A stretch of DNA of 21,957 nucleotides from an uncultured Porphyromonadaceae bacterium (GTDB lineage Bacteria > Bacteroidota > Bacteroidia > Bacteroidales > Muribaculaceae). The translations under genes and the position numbers were made by a program. Below, in pieces: positions 7,628-14,416 of the stretch. Where the stretch lies: contig CAMWRO010000019.1 of the NCBI GenBank assembly GCA_947176615.1, positions 1 through 21,957 of the forward strand. The letters are read 5' to 3'. Position 1 is the stretch's first letter, and each line of letters starts with the position of its first letter. Below the pieces are notes generated by a model. The model saw only the letters and a list, made by a program, of their open reading frames with translations. It was not told where the DNA came from and searched no databases.

Positions 7628-9145
7628 TTAATAGTTAAGAATCTTCATGATGGCTTTCCCGACACAGTCGGCGATATCAACCGCCGTCGTCCCGTAGACA
7701 CCCTGCTCGGCGGCAGCGATGTCACCTGCAAGACCGTGGATATAGACACCGGCCACGGCGGCAGTCTCGGGTTTGTAGCCTTGAGCGAGAAGCGAGGTAA
7801 TGACCCCGGTCAGCACATCGCCGCTACCCCCGGTCGCCATTGCGGGACCACCTGACGAGTTGAAGAAAATCTTGCCGTCGGGGCGCACGGTGGCCGTGCG
7901 GTAGCCTTTGAGCACGATAATGATTTTATAACGTGCCGAAACCTCGATGGCGCGGAGCAGTCGAGACTCGGCCGATGCCTGCGGACCAAACAGACGGTCA
8001 AACTCGCCGTCATGGGGCGTGAGAATCGACCCTACGGGAATATGGTCGACGAGAGAAGGTACTTTGGATAGGATATTCAGCGCGTCGGCATCAAGCACCA
8101 TCGGGCGCTTGATTGTCTTGATAAGGGTCTCGAGGGCACCTTGCGTGGCATCATTTGTCCCAAGGCCCGGCCCGACTCCGATTGCGTTGAATCCGTGACG
8201 CGGAGTCATGTCAGAAACAAGGATGTCGTGACGGTCAGGGTCAAAAAGCGCCTGCGGCACGGTCGACTGAATAACGTTGAACCCGCAACGGGGAGAATGC
8301 ACGGTCAGCTTGCCTACTCCGGCGCGCAGCGCGCCCTTGGCGGCCATGACAGCCGCACCCATCATCCCGTAGCATCCGGCAATAAGCAGCGCGGAGCCAT
8401 AGTCGGCCTTGGACGAAAATTTAGCTCGCGGCAGCAGCACACGCCTGACATCCTCGGCCTCGATGAAAAAGAATTTTGTCAAGGTCTCGTTTATCGCCTT
8501 TTGGCTCAGACCGATGTCGATGGTTTTCCACTCGCCGACACACGGGGCGTTATCGGCAAGAAAAAACGCGATGCGGGGAAACTGCACGGCCACAGTAAGG
8601 CTGGCATGGACTACATATCGCGAAAGAGTGCGCACGTTCCAGTCTCCGAACATTCCCGAAGGAATATCGATTGAGACAATCGTCGCGCCCGATTCGTTAA
8701 TATATTCCACAAGGGTCGTATAACCGCCCGACAGCGGGTCACGCAATCCCGTACCGAAAAGGCCGTCGACAATCAGATGATCACGGGTGAGATCGGGAAA
8801 ATTAAAACTTCCCGTAACCTCGTTAAGGCCCTGAAAACCTGACGCAAGCAGTTCGTCCTTACACTGACGGCAATCACGAGACAGGCTATTGCCGTGGATG
8901 TTAAGCAGATAGACCTGCGGTGCAAATCCGGTCTCATAAAGCCGCTTTGCAACCATGAGCGCGTCGGCACCGTTGTTTCCCGCACCGGCAAAGATGACGG
9001 TCGGTTTTGTAGGCCGCCAACGCGACGTAATCTCCCCGGCGACACCGTCGGCGACACGGCGTATAAGCTCCATCGACGAGATTCCCTCTTGGTCGATGGT
9101 TATCCGGTCGATATTTCGTATATTTTCAGTACTGAATATTTTCAT
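7628..9145 (-). CDS. nnr: Bifunctional NAD(P)H-hydrate epimerase / ADP-dependent dehydratase
   Basis: A 505-residue fusion that repairs hydrated NADH and NADPH. The N-terminal YjeF_N epimerase domain (about 1-215) has FAGAGNNGADAL (52-63) and DGLFGTGL (127-134). The C-terminal carbohydrate-kinase-like dehydratase (about 230-505) has SKADYGSALLIAG, LDADALN, LTPHDGEF and ATGGSGDVLTG with catalytic-type Asp at about 443. The frame is open 12 codons further to 9181. I choose the Met at 9145 because MKIFSTENIR matches family N-termini and because a promoter (9151-9182) lies inside the longer version. The -7 box ends only 5 bases before this ATG, implying a leaderless or nearly leaderless mRNA. The upstream HAD gene may also read through into it. 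Confidence 0.94.
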   Translation of the reverse strand: MKIFSTENIRNIDRITIDQEGISSMELIRRVADGVAGEITSRWRPTKPTVIFAGAGNNGADALMVAKRLYETGFAPQVYLLNIHGNSLSRDCRQCKDELLASGFQGLNEVTGSFNFPDLTRDHLIVDGLFGTGLRDPLSGGYTTLVEYINESGATIVSIDIPSGMFGDWNVRTLSRYVVHASLTVAVQFPRIAFFLADNAPCVGEWKTIDIGLSQKAINETLTKFFFIEAEDVRRVLLPRAKFSSKADYGSALLIAGCYGMMGAAVMAAKGALRAGVGKLTVHSPRCGFNVIQSTVPQALFDPDRHDILVSDMTPRHGFNAIGVGPGLGTNDATQGALETLIKTIKRPMVLDADALNILSKVPSLVDHIPVGSILTPHDGEFDRLFGPQASAESRLLRAIEVSARYKIIIVLKGYRTATVRPDGKIFFNSSGGPAMATGGSGDVLTGVITSLLAQGYKPETAAVAGVYIHGLAGDIAAAEQGVYGTTAVDIADCVGKAIMKILNY

Positions 9146-9150
9146 ACTCG

Positions 9151-9182
9151 CAAAATTACGAAACAACCACCGTAAAACCAAA
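9151..9182 (-). promoter_or_regulatory. Promoter for nnr with almost no leader
   Basis: On the minus strand TTTG (complement of 9179-9182) and TAATTTTG (complement of 9151-9158) are separated by exactly 20 bases, a full match to the Bacteroidota consensus. It fits within the 39-base gap between the HAD stop and the nnr ATG at 9145. The expected transcription start lies within a few bases of that ATG. Confidence 0.72.
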
Positions 9183-9184
9183 AT

Positions 9185-9817
9185 TTATATGAGATTATAT
9201 TTTATACCGTTCTCCTTCAATGCCAAAAGAGTTGCGGCATCGGGCGATACAACCAGATTAGTCCCATTGCAATAAGATAACAACGGAACATCATAGAGGT
9301 GGTCGGTAATCACGGTCTCTATATATCCGTCCAGTGAATCGACCAATTCCACTACCCTCTTTTTCTTTATTTCCCCACGGTTTTCCTCATAAGAGTCAAC
9401 ATTATCGGTCATTTTTGTCGCAGTGAAATGTTCTATGCCCAAAAGCCCTGCAAATTCCGAAATATAAATATCGGGAGCGGCAGTGGCCAATACAACCTTG
9501 CGACCACACGATAATGACTCGGTGATGATTTGCCTGACGGTACGATTCACTTTTCCCTCAAGCAACCGCGCAAAATCACACACATCCTCTCCTGACAACG
9601 CTTTGTACAAAACCGACATTATGCAATATTTCATCTCCCGATGGAACACCTGTCCTGTCTTGCGTTTAAAGACAGCCTTCATCACGCGCCACGCGTCGCC
9701 AAAACGCCCGCGTTTTACAAGCAATCGGAAAGAGTATATCACAAACATCGTCATGGAGTTTCCATTAATCAATGTTCCGTCAAGGTCCACAACGACAAAC
9801 GGTTGCGGATTATTCAT
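9185..9817 (-). CDS. HAD-IB family phosphatase
   Basis: A 210-residue haloacid dehalogenase superfamily hydrolase of the phosphoserine-phosphatase-like (IB) type. Motif I is VVVDLDGTL (D11 nucleophile, D13), motif II is LATAAP with T112, the motif III lysine lies in GEIKKKR (about 151-153), and motif IV is ITDHLYDVPLL (D172, D176). The helical cap after motif I is basic and hydrophobic (RLLVKRGRFGDAWRVMKAVF), perhaps for a membrane-bound or lipid-linked substrate. The ATG at 9817 overlaps the PRTase stop as ATGA and gives the expected N-terminus; a further ATG at 9835 is less likely. Substrate is unknown. Coupling to the PRTase suggests removal of a phosphate from its product (inference). Confidence 0.9.
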   Translation of the reverse strand: MNNPQPFVVVDLDGTLINGNSMTMFVIYSFRLLVKRGRFGDAWRVMKAVFKRKTGQVFHREMKYCIMSVLYKALSGEDVCDFARLLEGKVNRTVRQIITESLSCGRKVVLATAAPDIYISEFAGLLGIEHFTATKMTDNVDSYEENRGEIKKKRVVELVDSLDGYIETVITDHLYDVPLLSYCNGTNLVVSPDAATLLALKENGIKYNLI

Positions 9818-10380
9818 TTTGAATCGAGAGACCATGGAAACCTTATCAATGTGGAATTTTTATAAAGATAGTAGTCAGGACACACGGTCGGATTATCGGT
9901 CGTGACAGTTATTGCCGCGGTCTTTATTCCGACACCCGGATACCGGCTCTCAATCACCCTCAATACAGCCGACAATGTCGCCCCGCTGTCAACCGCATCA
10001 TCTACAATCAGAATTTTTGAATAATGCCGGCTTTCTAACTCGACCGGCAATGATATGTCAAAAATGCGACTGCGCCCGTTACTTTTAAACATCATTTTAG
10101 CTTCAATAATCCTTAAAAAATCAAGCATCTTTGTTGGCAGCAATTTTATAAGGGAGCTAAAAAACTTCTTCTTGTTTTTTGACGATGGACGGGATACCGA
10201 TATTTGCAACGCCGTCCCGTCATTAAACATCAACTGCCGGGCAAAAAGGTCGGCAATATATACGCCGCCGGTTCTGATACCCACCACGGCATCGGGAAGA
10301 AAGCCATCGACCTTCATCTGCTGAATAATACGCGAAACATATTCAGCAATATCATTATAACCAACAGTCAGCACTTTCAT
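9814..10380 (-). CDS. Type I phosphoribosyltransferase-fold protein, COG2236-like
   Basis: A 188-residue phosphoribosyltransferase. The PRPP-binding signature KILIVDDAVDSGAT is at 122-135 and a pyrophosphate-loop-like VVGIRTGGVYIAD at 32-44. The C-terminal IRFPW resembles the FPW ending of hypoxanthine/xanthine-type enzymes such as COG2236. Between them, residues 66-104 form a Lys/Arg-rich and hydrophobic insertion (NKKKFFSSLIKLLPTKMLDF and on) that could be an amphipathic, membrane-touching helix. It overlaps the glycosyltransferase gene upstream and the HAD gene downstream by four bases each. Purine salvage is the default annotation. The neighbours instead point to transfer of phosphoribose to a glycan or lipid acceptor; this is inference. 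Fold call is firm, substrate open. Confidence 0.88.
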   Translation of the reverse strand: MKVLTVGYNDIAEYVSRIIQQMKVDGFLPDAVVGIRTGGVYIADLFARQLMFNDGTALQISVSRPSSKNKKKFFSSLIKLLPTKMLDFLRIIEAKMMFKSNGRSRIFDISLPVELESRHYSKILIVDDAVDSGATLSAVLRVIESRYPGVGIKTAAITVTTDNPTVCPDYYLYKNSTLIRFPWSLDSK

Positions 10381-11327
10381 GTCTGATAAGTCTTTTGTGA
10401 CATAAAGCGATAGGTTCTGCGTCCGAAAAAAGAAACCAATATGCCGAGTTTATTTTTAAACCGCACTTTCGGATTGAACAAACTCTGCAGGCGGTAACGG
10501 CATATCACATCCCAGCATTGCGTCTTTATATCTTCATATCCGACATCGGTGTGGTGTTCAAGCAAGGCAAGGATATTGAAGTTGGCGCTCAGCCGACGGT
10601 CTCTTGCCGCAGGCAGCAGCTCGGGATGACGGGACTCCATGTATCGCTCAATCCGTTCCGTAACAGCAAGCGCATCAAATCTTGAGGGAGAAAACGTGTT
10701 TATGAAACTCTCGGGATTAGGGCGGTAAAAGTAGACGATATCAGGAATGACGGCAATCTTGCCGGCGTTCTCAAACAGTCTATAAAATATGTCGAGATCC
10801 TCGTAACGTGTTCCCGGCACAAACAACGTATCCTCAGAAAAAATAAATCTATCGTACAGAATACCACAGGCAGTAGGCATTATCATCCCGGTCTGATACA
10901 GCGTCTGAGCTATTGCCTCCAGCGGTGAAAACATCTTATATCGGCCCGAAGAATTAAAGCTGTCTTTATCAGCATCGGTATGTTTTCCTATTACAATATC
11001 GGCCGATGTTTCATCGGCTATTGCAGCAAGCGACATCAGCGCGCCGGGCAGCAGTCTGTCGTCACTATCCACAAAAGTAATCCGGTCCCCACAGGCTTGG
11101 GATATTCCATAGTTGCGGGCACACGAAACGCCCTGATTCTCGGTCGTGAATATCTTCAGTCTCGCGTCGCGGCCGGCAAAGTCGGTGGCTATCGCAAGAG
11201 TCGAGTCGGTCGAGCCGTCGTTTATCAGCAGCACCTCGATGTCACGATAAGACTGGCCGAGAATGCTTGTCAGGCACTCAGCCAAATACTTTTCTGCATT
11301 ATATGCGGGAACTATAACCGAAATCAT
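10377..11327 (-). CDS. Family 2 glycosyltransferase (GT-A fold)
   Basis: A 316-residue glycosyltransferase. The nucleotide-binding start ISVIVPAYNAEKYL is followed by EVLLINDGSTDST, ENQGVSCARNYG and the metal-binding DSDD (87-90). The acceptor-side RYEDLDIFYRLF supplies the ED motif at about 176-177. The C-terminal part, about 235-316, is helical and ends basic (KVRFKNKLGILVSFFGRRTYRF), suggesting peripheral membrane attachment. It likely transfers a sugar from a nucleotide donor during surface polysaccharide or lipid glycosylation; donor and acceptor cannot be read from sequence. The stop overlaps the PRTase start (ATGA). The MITE-like element ends 37 bases upstream of the start, and I found no clear promoter in between. 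Confidence 0.92.
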   Translation of the reverse strand: MISVIVPAYNAEKYLAECLTSILGQSYRDIEVLLINDGSTDSTLAIATDFAGRDARLKIFTTENQGVSCARNYGISQACGDRITFVDSDDRLLPGALMSLAAIADETSADIVIGKHTDADKDSFNSSGRYKMFSPLEAIAQTLYQTGMIMPTACGILYDRFIFSEDTLFVPGTRYEDLDIFYRLFENAGKIAVIPDIVYFYRPNPESFINTFSPSRFDALAVTERIERYMESRHPELLPAARDRRLSANFNILALLEHHTDVGYEDIKTQCWDVICRYRLQSLFNPKVRFKNKLGILVSFFGRRTYRFMSQKTYQT

Positions 11328-11364
11328 AATGTATAGCTATTCGCACAACCGTAATGTGTCACTC

Positions 11365-11619
11365 AGAGGGCGTTTCATAACAAATGTTAATCCAAAGTGG
11401 TAGAATCTTTCAGTTAACTCGTTATTACACAGAGGGAGCATAGCTGTGGCTATGTGACCGAGGTGTAATGACGAGGTAACGAAAGAGGCTGCCATGTGGA
11501 CAATCTAACTTCATGTAGATATTAATTTCAAAATTTAACCATTAGGATGTCTGATATAAATGCTTTTGTCACACCCGTGTTCACGCTTTGGATTTAACAA
11601 TTGTTATGAAACACCCTCT
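11365..11619. mobile_element. MITE-like element, 255 bp, with ~33-bp terminal inverted repeats
   Basis: The ends at 11365-11397 and 11586-11619 are inverted copies. Both read AGAGGGYGTTTCATAACAA from the outside inward and, after one mismatch and one single-base gap, continue to TCCAAAG. There are two mismatches and one gap over about 33 bases. The interior has no credible gene, but holds a long hairpin (11406-11486). No convincing target duplication is visible next to the ends (CACTC on the left, TAATA on the right). Terminal inverted repeats, small size and no coding content fit a non-autonomous element moved by a transposase elsewhere in the genome. A cis-encoded structured RNA locus is the alternative. 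Confidence 0.7.
11406..11486. repeat. Long internal hairpin of the MITE-like element
   Basis: The 11406-11430 arm pairs with 11463-11486 over about 24 bp with two mismatches and a single-base bulge; the inner part contains ATTACAC against GTGTAAT. At the tip, CATAGC (11439-11444) pairs with GCTATG (11449-11454) around a TGTG loop. Together with the outer repeats, the element can fold as a hairpin nested in a hairpin on either strand. Confidence 0.7.
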
Positions 11620-11670
11620 TAATATAAACGTCCTTTTTAGGGGGTTATTATGCGAAATTTCACAAATAAA

Positions 11671-11700
11671 AAGCCCGGCTCATTTTTTAGAGCCGAGCTT
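11671..11700 (-). terminator. Intrinsic terminator of the nrnA-glmM-DUF4923 operon
   Basis: An 11-bp stem with one mismatch pairs 11671-11681 with 11690-11700 around an 8-base AT loop. Read on the minus strand, the stem is followed by a T-rich tract (TTTTTATTTG). It begins 28 bases after the DUF4923 stop. The rest of the gap, 11620-11670, shows only AT-rich DNA with no gene. Confidence 0.85.
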
Positions 11701-11728
11701 CCTATATAATTCCGTTAAAAAATATTCC

Positions 11729-12391
11729 CTATTCCCGTTTCAGTTTGAAACCGGCGGTGATACCGTCATACTGGTTCAGCAGGGCCGAAACACCCTTGAT
11801 AGTGCTGTTTCCTGACACACTACCCACTTTCTCGATTATAGTAATCAGCTTGGACACGTCAAATGTCAGCGACATCTGATCGCCTTTTTTAATCACATAA
11901 GCCTCCATTGAACCAATCTTGATTTTCTTCAATGCCTGAAATGTGAATACGAAATTGCCGCTTTCCTCGTCACGCGAGATTGTTCCGCTGAGAGAAGTGA
12001 CGCGCAGTTTGAACGTAAACGTCGAGTCCTCGTTGATGGTAAGTTTCAGCGAGGTCAGACCGGCAGTCTTGTAATAGGGAGCAAGCTTGTCCTCCACCTG
12101 CGATGCAGCGGCCGCACCACCGGCTTTAAGCAGGAGGTTGTCGCTCTTGAAAGTCACGGCAGGGTCGACGTAATTCCACACACCGACCAAGTCCTTTACC
12201 TCGGTCTTGCCCGAAGTTATGCCGAGGGCGTTACCGATGCCGGAAATCACATCTCCGATTCCACCACCGGCCGAAGTTGAATCAGACTTTGCTCCACCGC
12301 CAAAAAGGTCGCTCAGGTCCCATGCGTGAGCCGCCGGTGTGAGAACCGACAAAATCATGGCGAGAACCGCCACTGAAAAAATTCGCTTCAT
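11729..12391 (-). CDS. DUF4923 family exported lipocalin-like protein
   Basis: A 220-residue protein with a clear signal peptide (MKRIFSVAVLAMILSVLTPA, cleavage after AHA at about residue 23). A short Gly/Ser-rich linker follows (LFGGGAKSDSTSAGGG). The remaining about 150 residues form a beta-rich domain beginning DLVGVWNYVDPAVTF and including LKLTINEDSTFTFKL and FKLKRE at the end. This is the DUF4923 pattern, a Bacteroidota family predicted to have a lipocalin-like barrel. The mature protein would be periplasmic. It starts 14 bases after glmM and ends just before the terminator at 11671-11700, so it is the last gene of the operon. Function is unknown to me. Confidence 0.85.
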   Translation of the reverse strand: MKRIFSVAVLAMILSVLTPAAHAWDLSDLFGGGAKSDSTSAGGGIGDVISGIGNALGITSGKTEVKDLVGVWNYVDPAVTFKSDNLLLKAGGAAAASQVEDKLAPYYKTAGLTSLKLTINEDSTFTFKLRVTSLSGTISRDEESGNFVFTFQALKKIKIGSMEAYVIKKGDQMSLTFDVSKLITIIEKVGSVSGNSTIKGVSALLNQYDGITAGFKLKRE

Positions 12392-12405
12392 TGTAAATAG
12401 TGTTT

Positions 12406-13797
12406 TTATTTTTCAATTATTTTGGCGATTACAGCCTTGATGCGGTCAGCCAACGCGTTGGCCTCATCCATTGTCGCAGCCTCGCTGTAAATTCGGATTA
12501 TCGGCTCTGTATTACTCTTGCGGAGATGAACCCACGACTTGGGGAAGTCAATCTTCACGCCGTCAATATCGGTTATCTTCTCACCCTTGAATTCCTCTTT
12601 CACGGCCGCGAGAATAGCGTCGACATCGAGGTCGGGAGTAAGCTCCATCTTGTTTTTGGCAATCATGTAGGCCGGATAGCCGGCTTTCAGCTCCGACACT
12701 TTTTTGCCACTCTTGGCAAGGAGGGTGAGGAACAATGCCACACCGACAAGAGCGTCACGGCCATAGTGGGCTTCGGGGTAGATGACTCCGCCGTTTCCCT
12801 CACCACCGATAACAGCTCCGGTCTCTTTCATCTTGGTGGTGACGTTGACCTCTCCTACGGCGGCGGCCGTATAGCTGCAACCGTGAGCCTCGGTCACATC
12901 ACGGAGGGCGCGCGACGAGCTCAGATTGGAAACAGTCGAGCCGGGAGTGTGGGCAAGCACATAATCGGCAATCGAAACGAGGGTGTATTCCTCAACAAAC
13001 ATCTCGCCGTTTTCCATCACGATAGCCAGACGGTCGACATCAGGGTCAACGACAAATCCCACATCGGCACGGCCTTCTTTCATCAGGTCGGCAATCTGAG
13101 TGAGGTTTTCGGGGATAGGCTCGGGAGTATGGGCAAATTTGCCGGTCGCCTCGCAGTTCAGCTCGATTATATTCTTCACGCCGAGAGCGCGGAGGAGCTG
13201 CGGAATAACAATACCACCCACCGAGTTTACAGCGTCGACAGCCACGGTAAAGTCGGCCTTGGCAATGGCATCCGTATCAACGAGCCTGAGGTCGAGCACC
13301 TGCTCGATGTGGCGACGGTTGTAGGTCTCGTTATAATATACATGCCCGAGAGCATCTACAGTAGCAAATTCATATTCGTCAGCCTCGGCAATGCGGAGCA
13401 CCTCTTTGCCTTGGGCATCGTTCAGGAACTCGCCCTCCTCGTTAAGGAGTTTCAGCGCGTTCCACTGCTTGGGATTATGGCTGGCGGTAAGGATAATGCC
13501 ACCGCAAGCCTTTTCGGCGACAACTGCTATTTCTGTTGTCGGGGTCGAGGCAAGGCCGATGTTTACGACATCGAAACCCATGCCGCAGAGGGTGCCGACG
13601 ACGATATCGTTGACCATCCCGCCGCTGAGACGCGCGTCACGACCGACGACAATCACATTGCTTGTGCGTGTTGTATTCCTGCGGATAAATGACGCATAAG
13701 CCGCTGTAAACTTCACTATATCAAGGGGTGACAACCCGTCGCCCGGACGGCCTCCGATAGTGCCGCGTATACCTGAGATTGATTTAATAAGTGACAT
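12406..13797 (-). CDS. glmM: Phosphoglucosamine mutase (alpha-D-phosphohexomutase)
   Basis: A 463-residue phosphohexomutase, most likely GlmM, which converts glucosamine 6-phosphate to glucosamine 1-phosphate for UDP-GlcNAc, peptidoglycan and LPS synthesis. The N-terminus reads LIKSISGIRGTIGG. The phosphoserine loop TASHNP places the catalytic Ser at 106. The metal loop DPDVDR is at 251-256 and the sugar loop GGEGNGG at about 331-337. The C-terminal phosphate-binding RKSNTEPIIRIYSE is also present. The sugar loop is GEGNGG rather than the GExSGH of classical GlmM, as in other Bacteroidota homologues, so phosphoglucomutase or phosphomannomutase activity cannot be excluded. It starts 2 bases after the DUF4827 stop. 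Confidence 0.88.
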   Translation of the reverse strand: MSLIKSISGIRGTIGGRPGDGLSPLDIVKFTAAYASFIRRNTTRTSNVIVVGRDARLSGGMVNDIVVGTLCGMGFDVVNIGLASTPTTEIAVVAEKACGGIILTASHNPKQWNALKLLNEEGEFLNDAQGKEVLRIAEADEYEFATVDALGHVYYNETYNRRHIEQVLDLRLVDTDAIAKADFTVAVDAVNSVGGIVIPQLLRALGVKNIIELNCEATGKFAHTPEPIPENLTQIADLMKEGRADVGFVVDPDVDRLAIVMENGEMFVEEYTLVSIADYVLAHTPGSTVSNLSSSRALRDVTEAHGCSYTAAAVGEVNVTTKMKETGAVIGGEGNGGVIYPEAHYGRDALVGVALFLTLLAKSGKKVSELKAGYPAYMIAKNKMELTPDLDVDAILAAVKEEFKGEKITDIDGVKIDFPKSWVHLRKSNTEPIIRIYSEAATMDEANALADRIKAVIAKIIEK

Positions 13798-13799
13798 AA

Positions 13800-14411
13800 T
13801 CAGATCTGACTTTTATAATAGGTTATCTCATAGAGGAACGGAATGACGTTGGAAATCTCGTCTGACCATCCGTCCTGAGATTTTATTATGACATTCACCT
13901 TGCTGTCAAGGGGGACATATTTCAGAGGCATCTGAATACCTTCTCCGTAGGTTGCCGAGTAGGTGTTCTGAAAGTCGTCATAGACAAAGTACATCGATGT
14001 CGTGCTCATATCCTCGGCATTGCCCGAACCGGTCATTTGCTCGCCGGGGACATAGTATCGCAGATTGTAACGTATAAAACGGAAATAGACACGGTCGCCG
14101 TCTTCAGCCATCACCTCCTTGTAATCGGGATTCTCCTCCCTGTATTCATCGGGCTGACCAAGACGCAACACCTGCATGTAGACGTTTCCCTCCTCGTCGA
14201 GCTTGTAATAGGGGGCATCCTCCCCTACTTCAAATTTATTGTCCTCAGGCACCCCGTCAACCACACGGTGATTGGCAAGAAAGAGGTTTACCGCCTTGCT
14301 TTCCTCATTGAGAAGATCGGCATAACTTTTAGAGTCGTTACACGAGCTCAGCGACAGCGCGCCAAGAAGCAACGACATCACAAAATAAATATCTAACTTT
14401 TTCATTATCAT
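13800..14411 (-). CDS. DUF4827 family lipoprotein
   Basis: A 203-residue lipoprotein. A basic start and hydrophobic stretch lead to the lipobox LSLSSC, with Cys at about residue 24, followed by NDSKSYADLL. This makes it an envelope-anchored protein. The body matches DUF4827, a Bacteroidota family with an FKBP-like predicted fold; characteristic parts are ANHRVVDGVPEDNKFEVGED, DAPYYKLDEEGNVYMQVLR and a C-terminal DGWSDEISNVIPFLYEI. Whether it has peptidyl-prolyl isomerase activity is not known. M3 at 14405 (MKKLDIYF) is an equally good start. It lies 5 bases after nrnA and 2 bases before glmM, so cotranscription is nearly certain. Confidence 0.85.
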   Translation of the reverse strand: MIMKKLDIYFVMSLLLGALSLSSCNDSKSYADLLNEESKAVNLFLANHRVVDGVPEDNKFEVGEDAPYYKLDEEGNVYMQVLRLGQPDEYREENPDYKEVMAEDGDRVYFRFIRYNLRYYVPGEQMTGSGNAEDMSTTSMYFVYDDFQNTYSATYGEGIQMPLKYVPLDSKVNVIIKSQDGWSDEISNVIPFLYEITYYKSQI

Positions 14412-14416
14412 ATTTT

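Noticed and set aside
11588..11815. A 75-codon plus-strand frame spanning the MITE end and the terminator
   Set aside because: It starts in the inverted repeat, runs through the terminator hairpin and into the DUF4923 gene on the other strand, with no family resemblance.
12400..13692. A 430-codon open frame on the plus strand
   Set aside because: It lies fully antisense to glmM, whose motifs and length are complete. The translation shows no recognisable domain; it is a shadow frame of a codon-biased gene.
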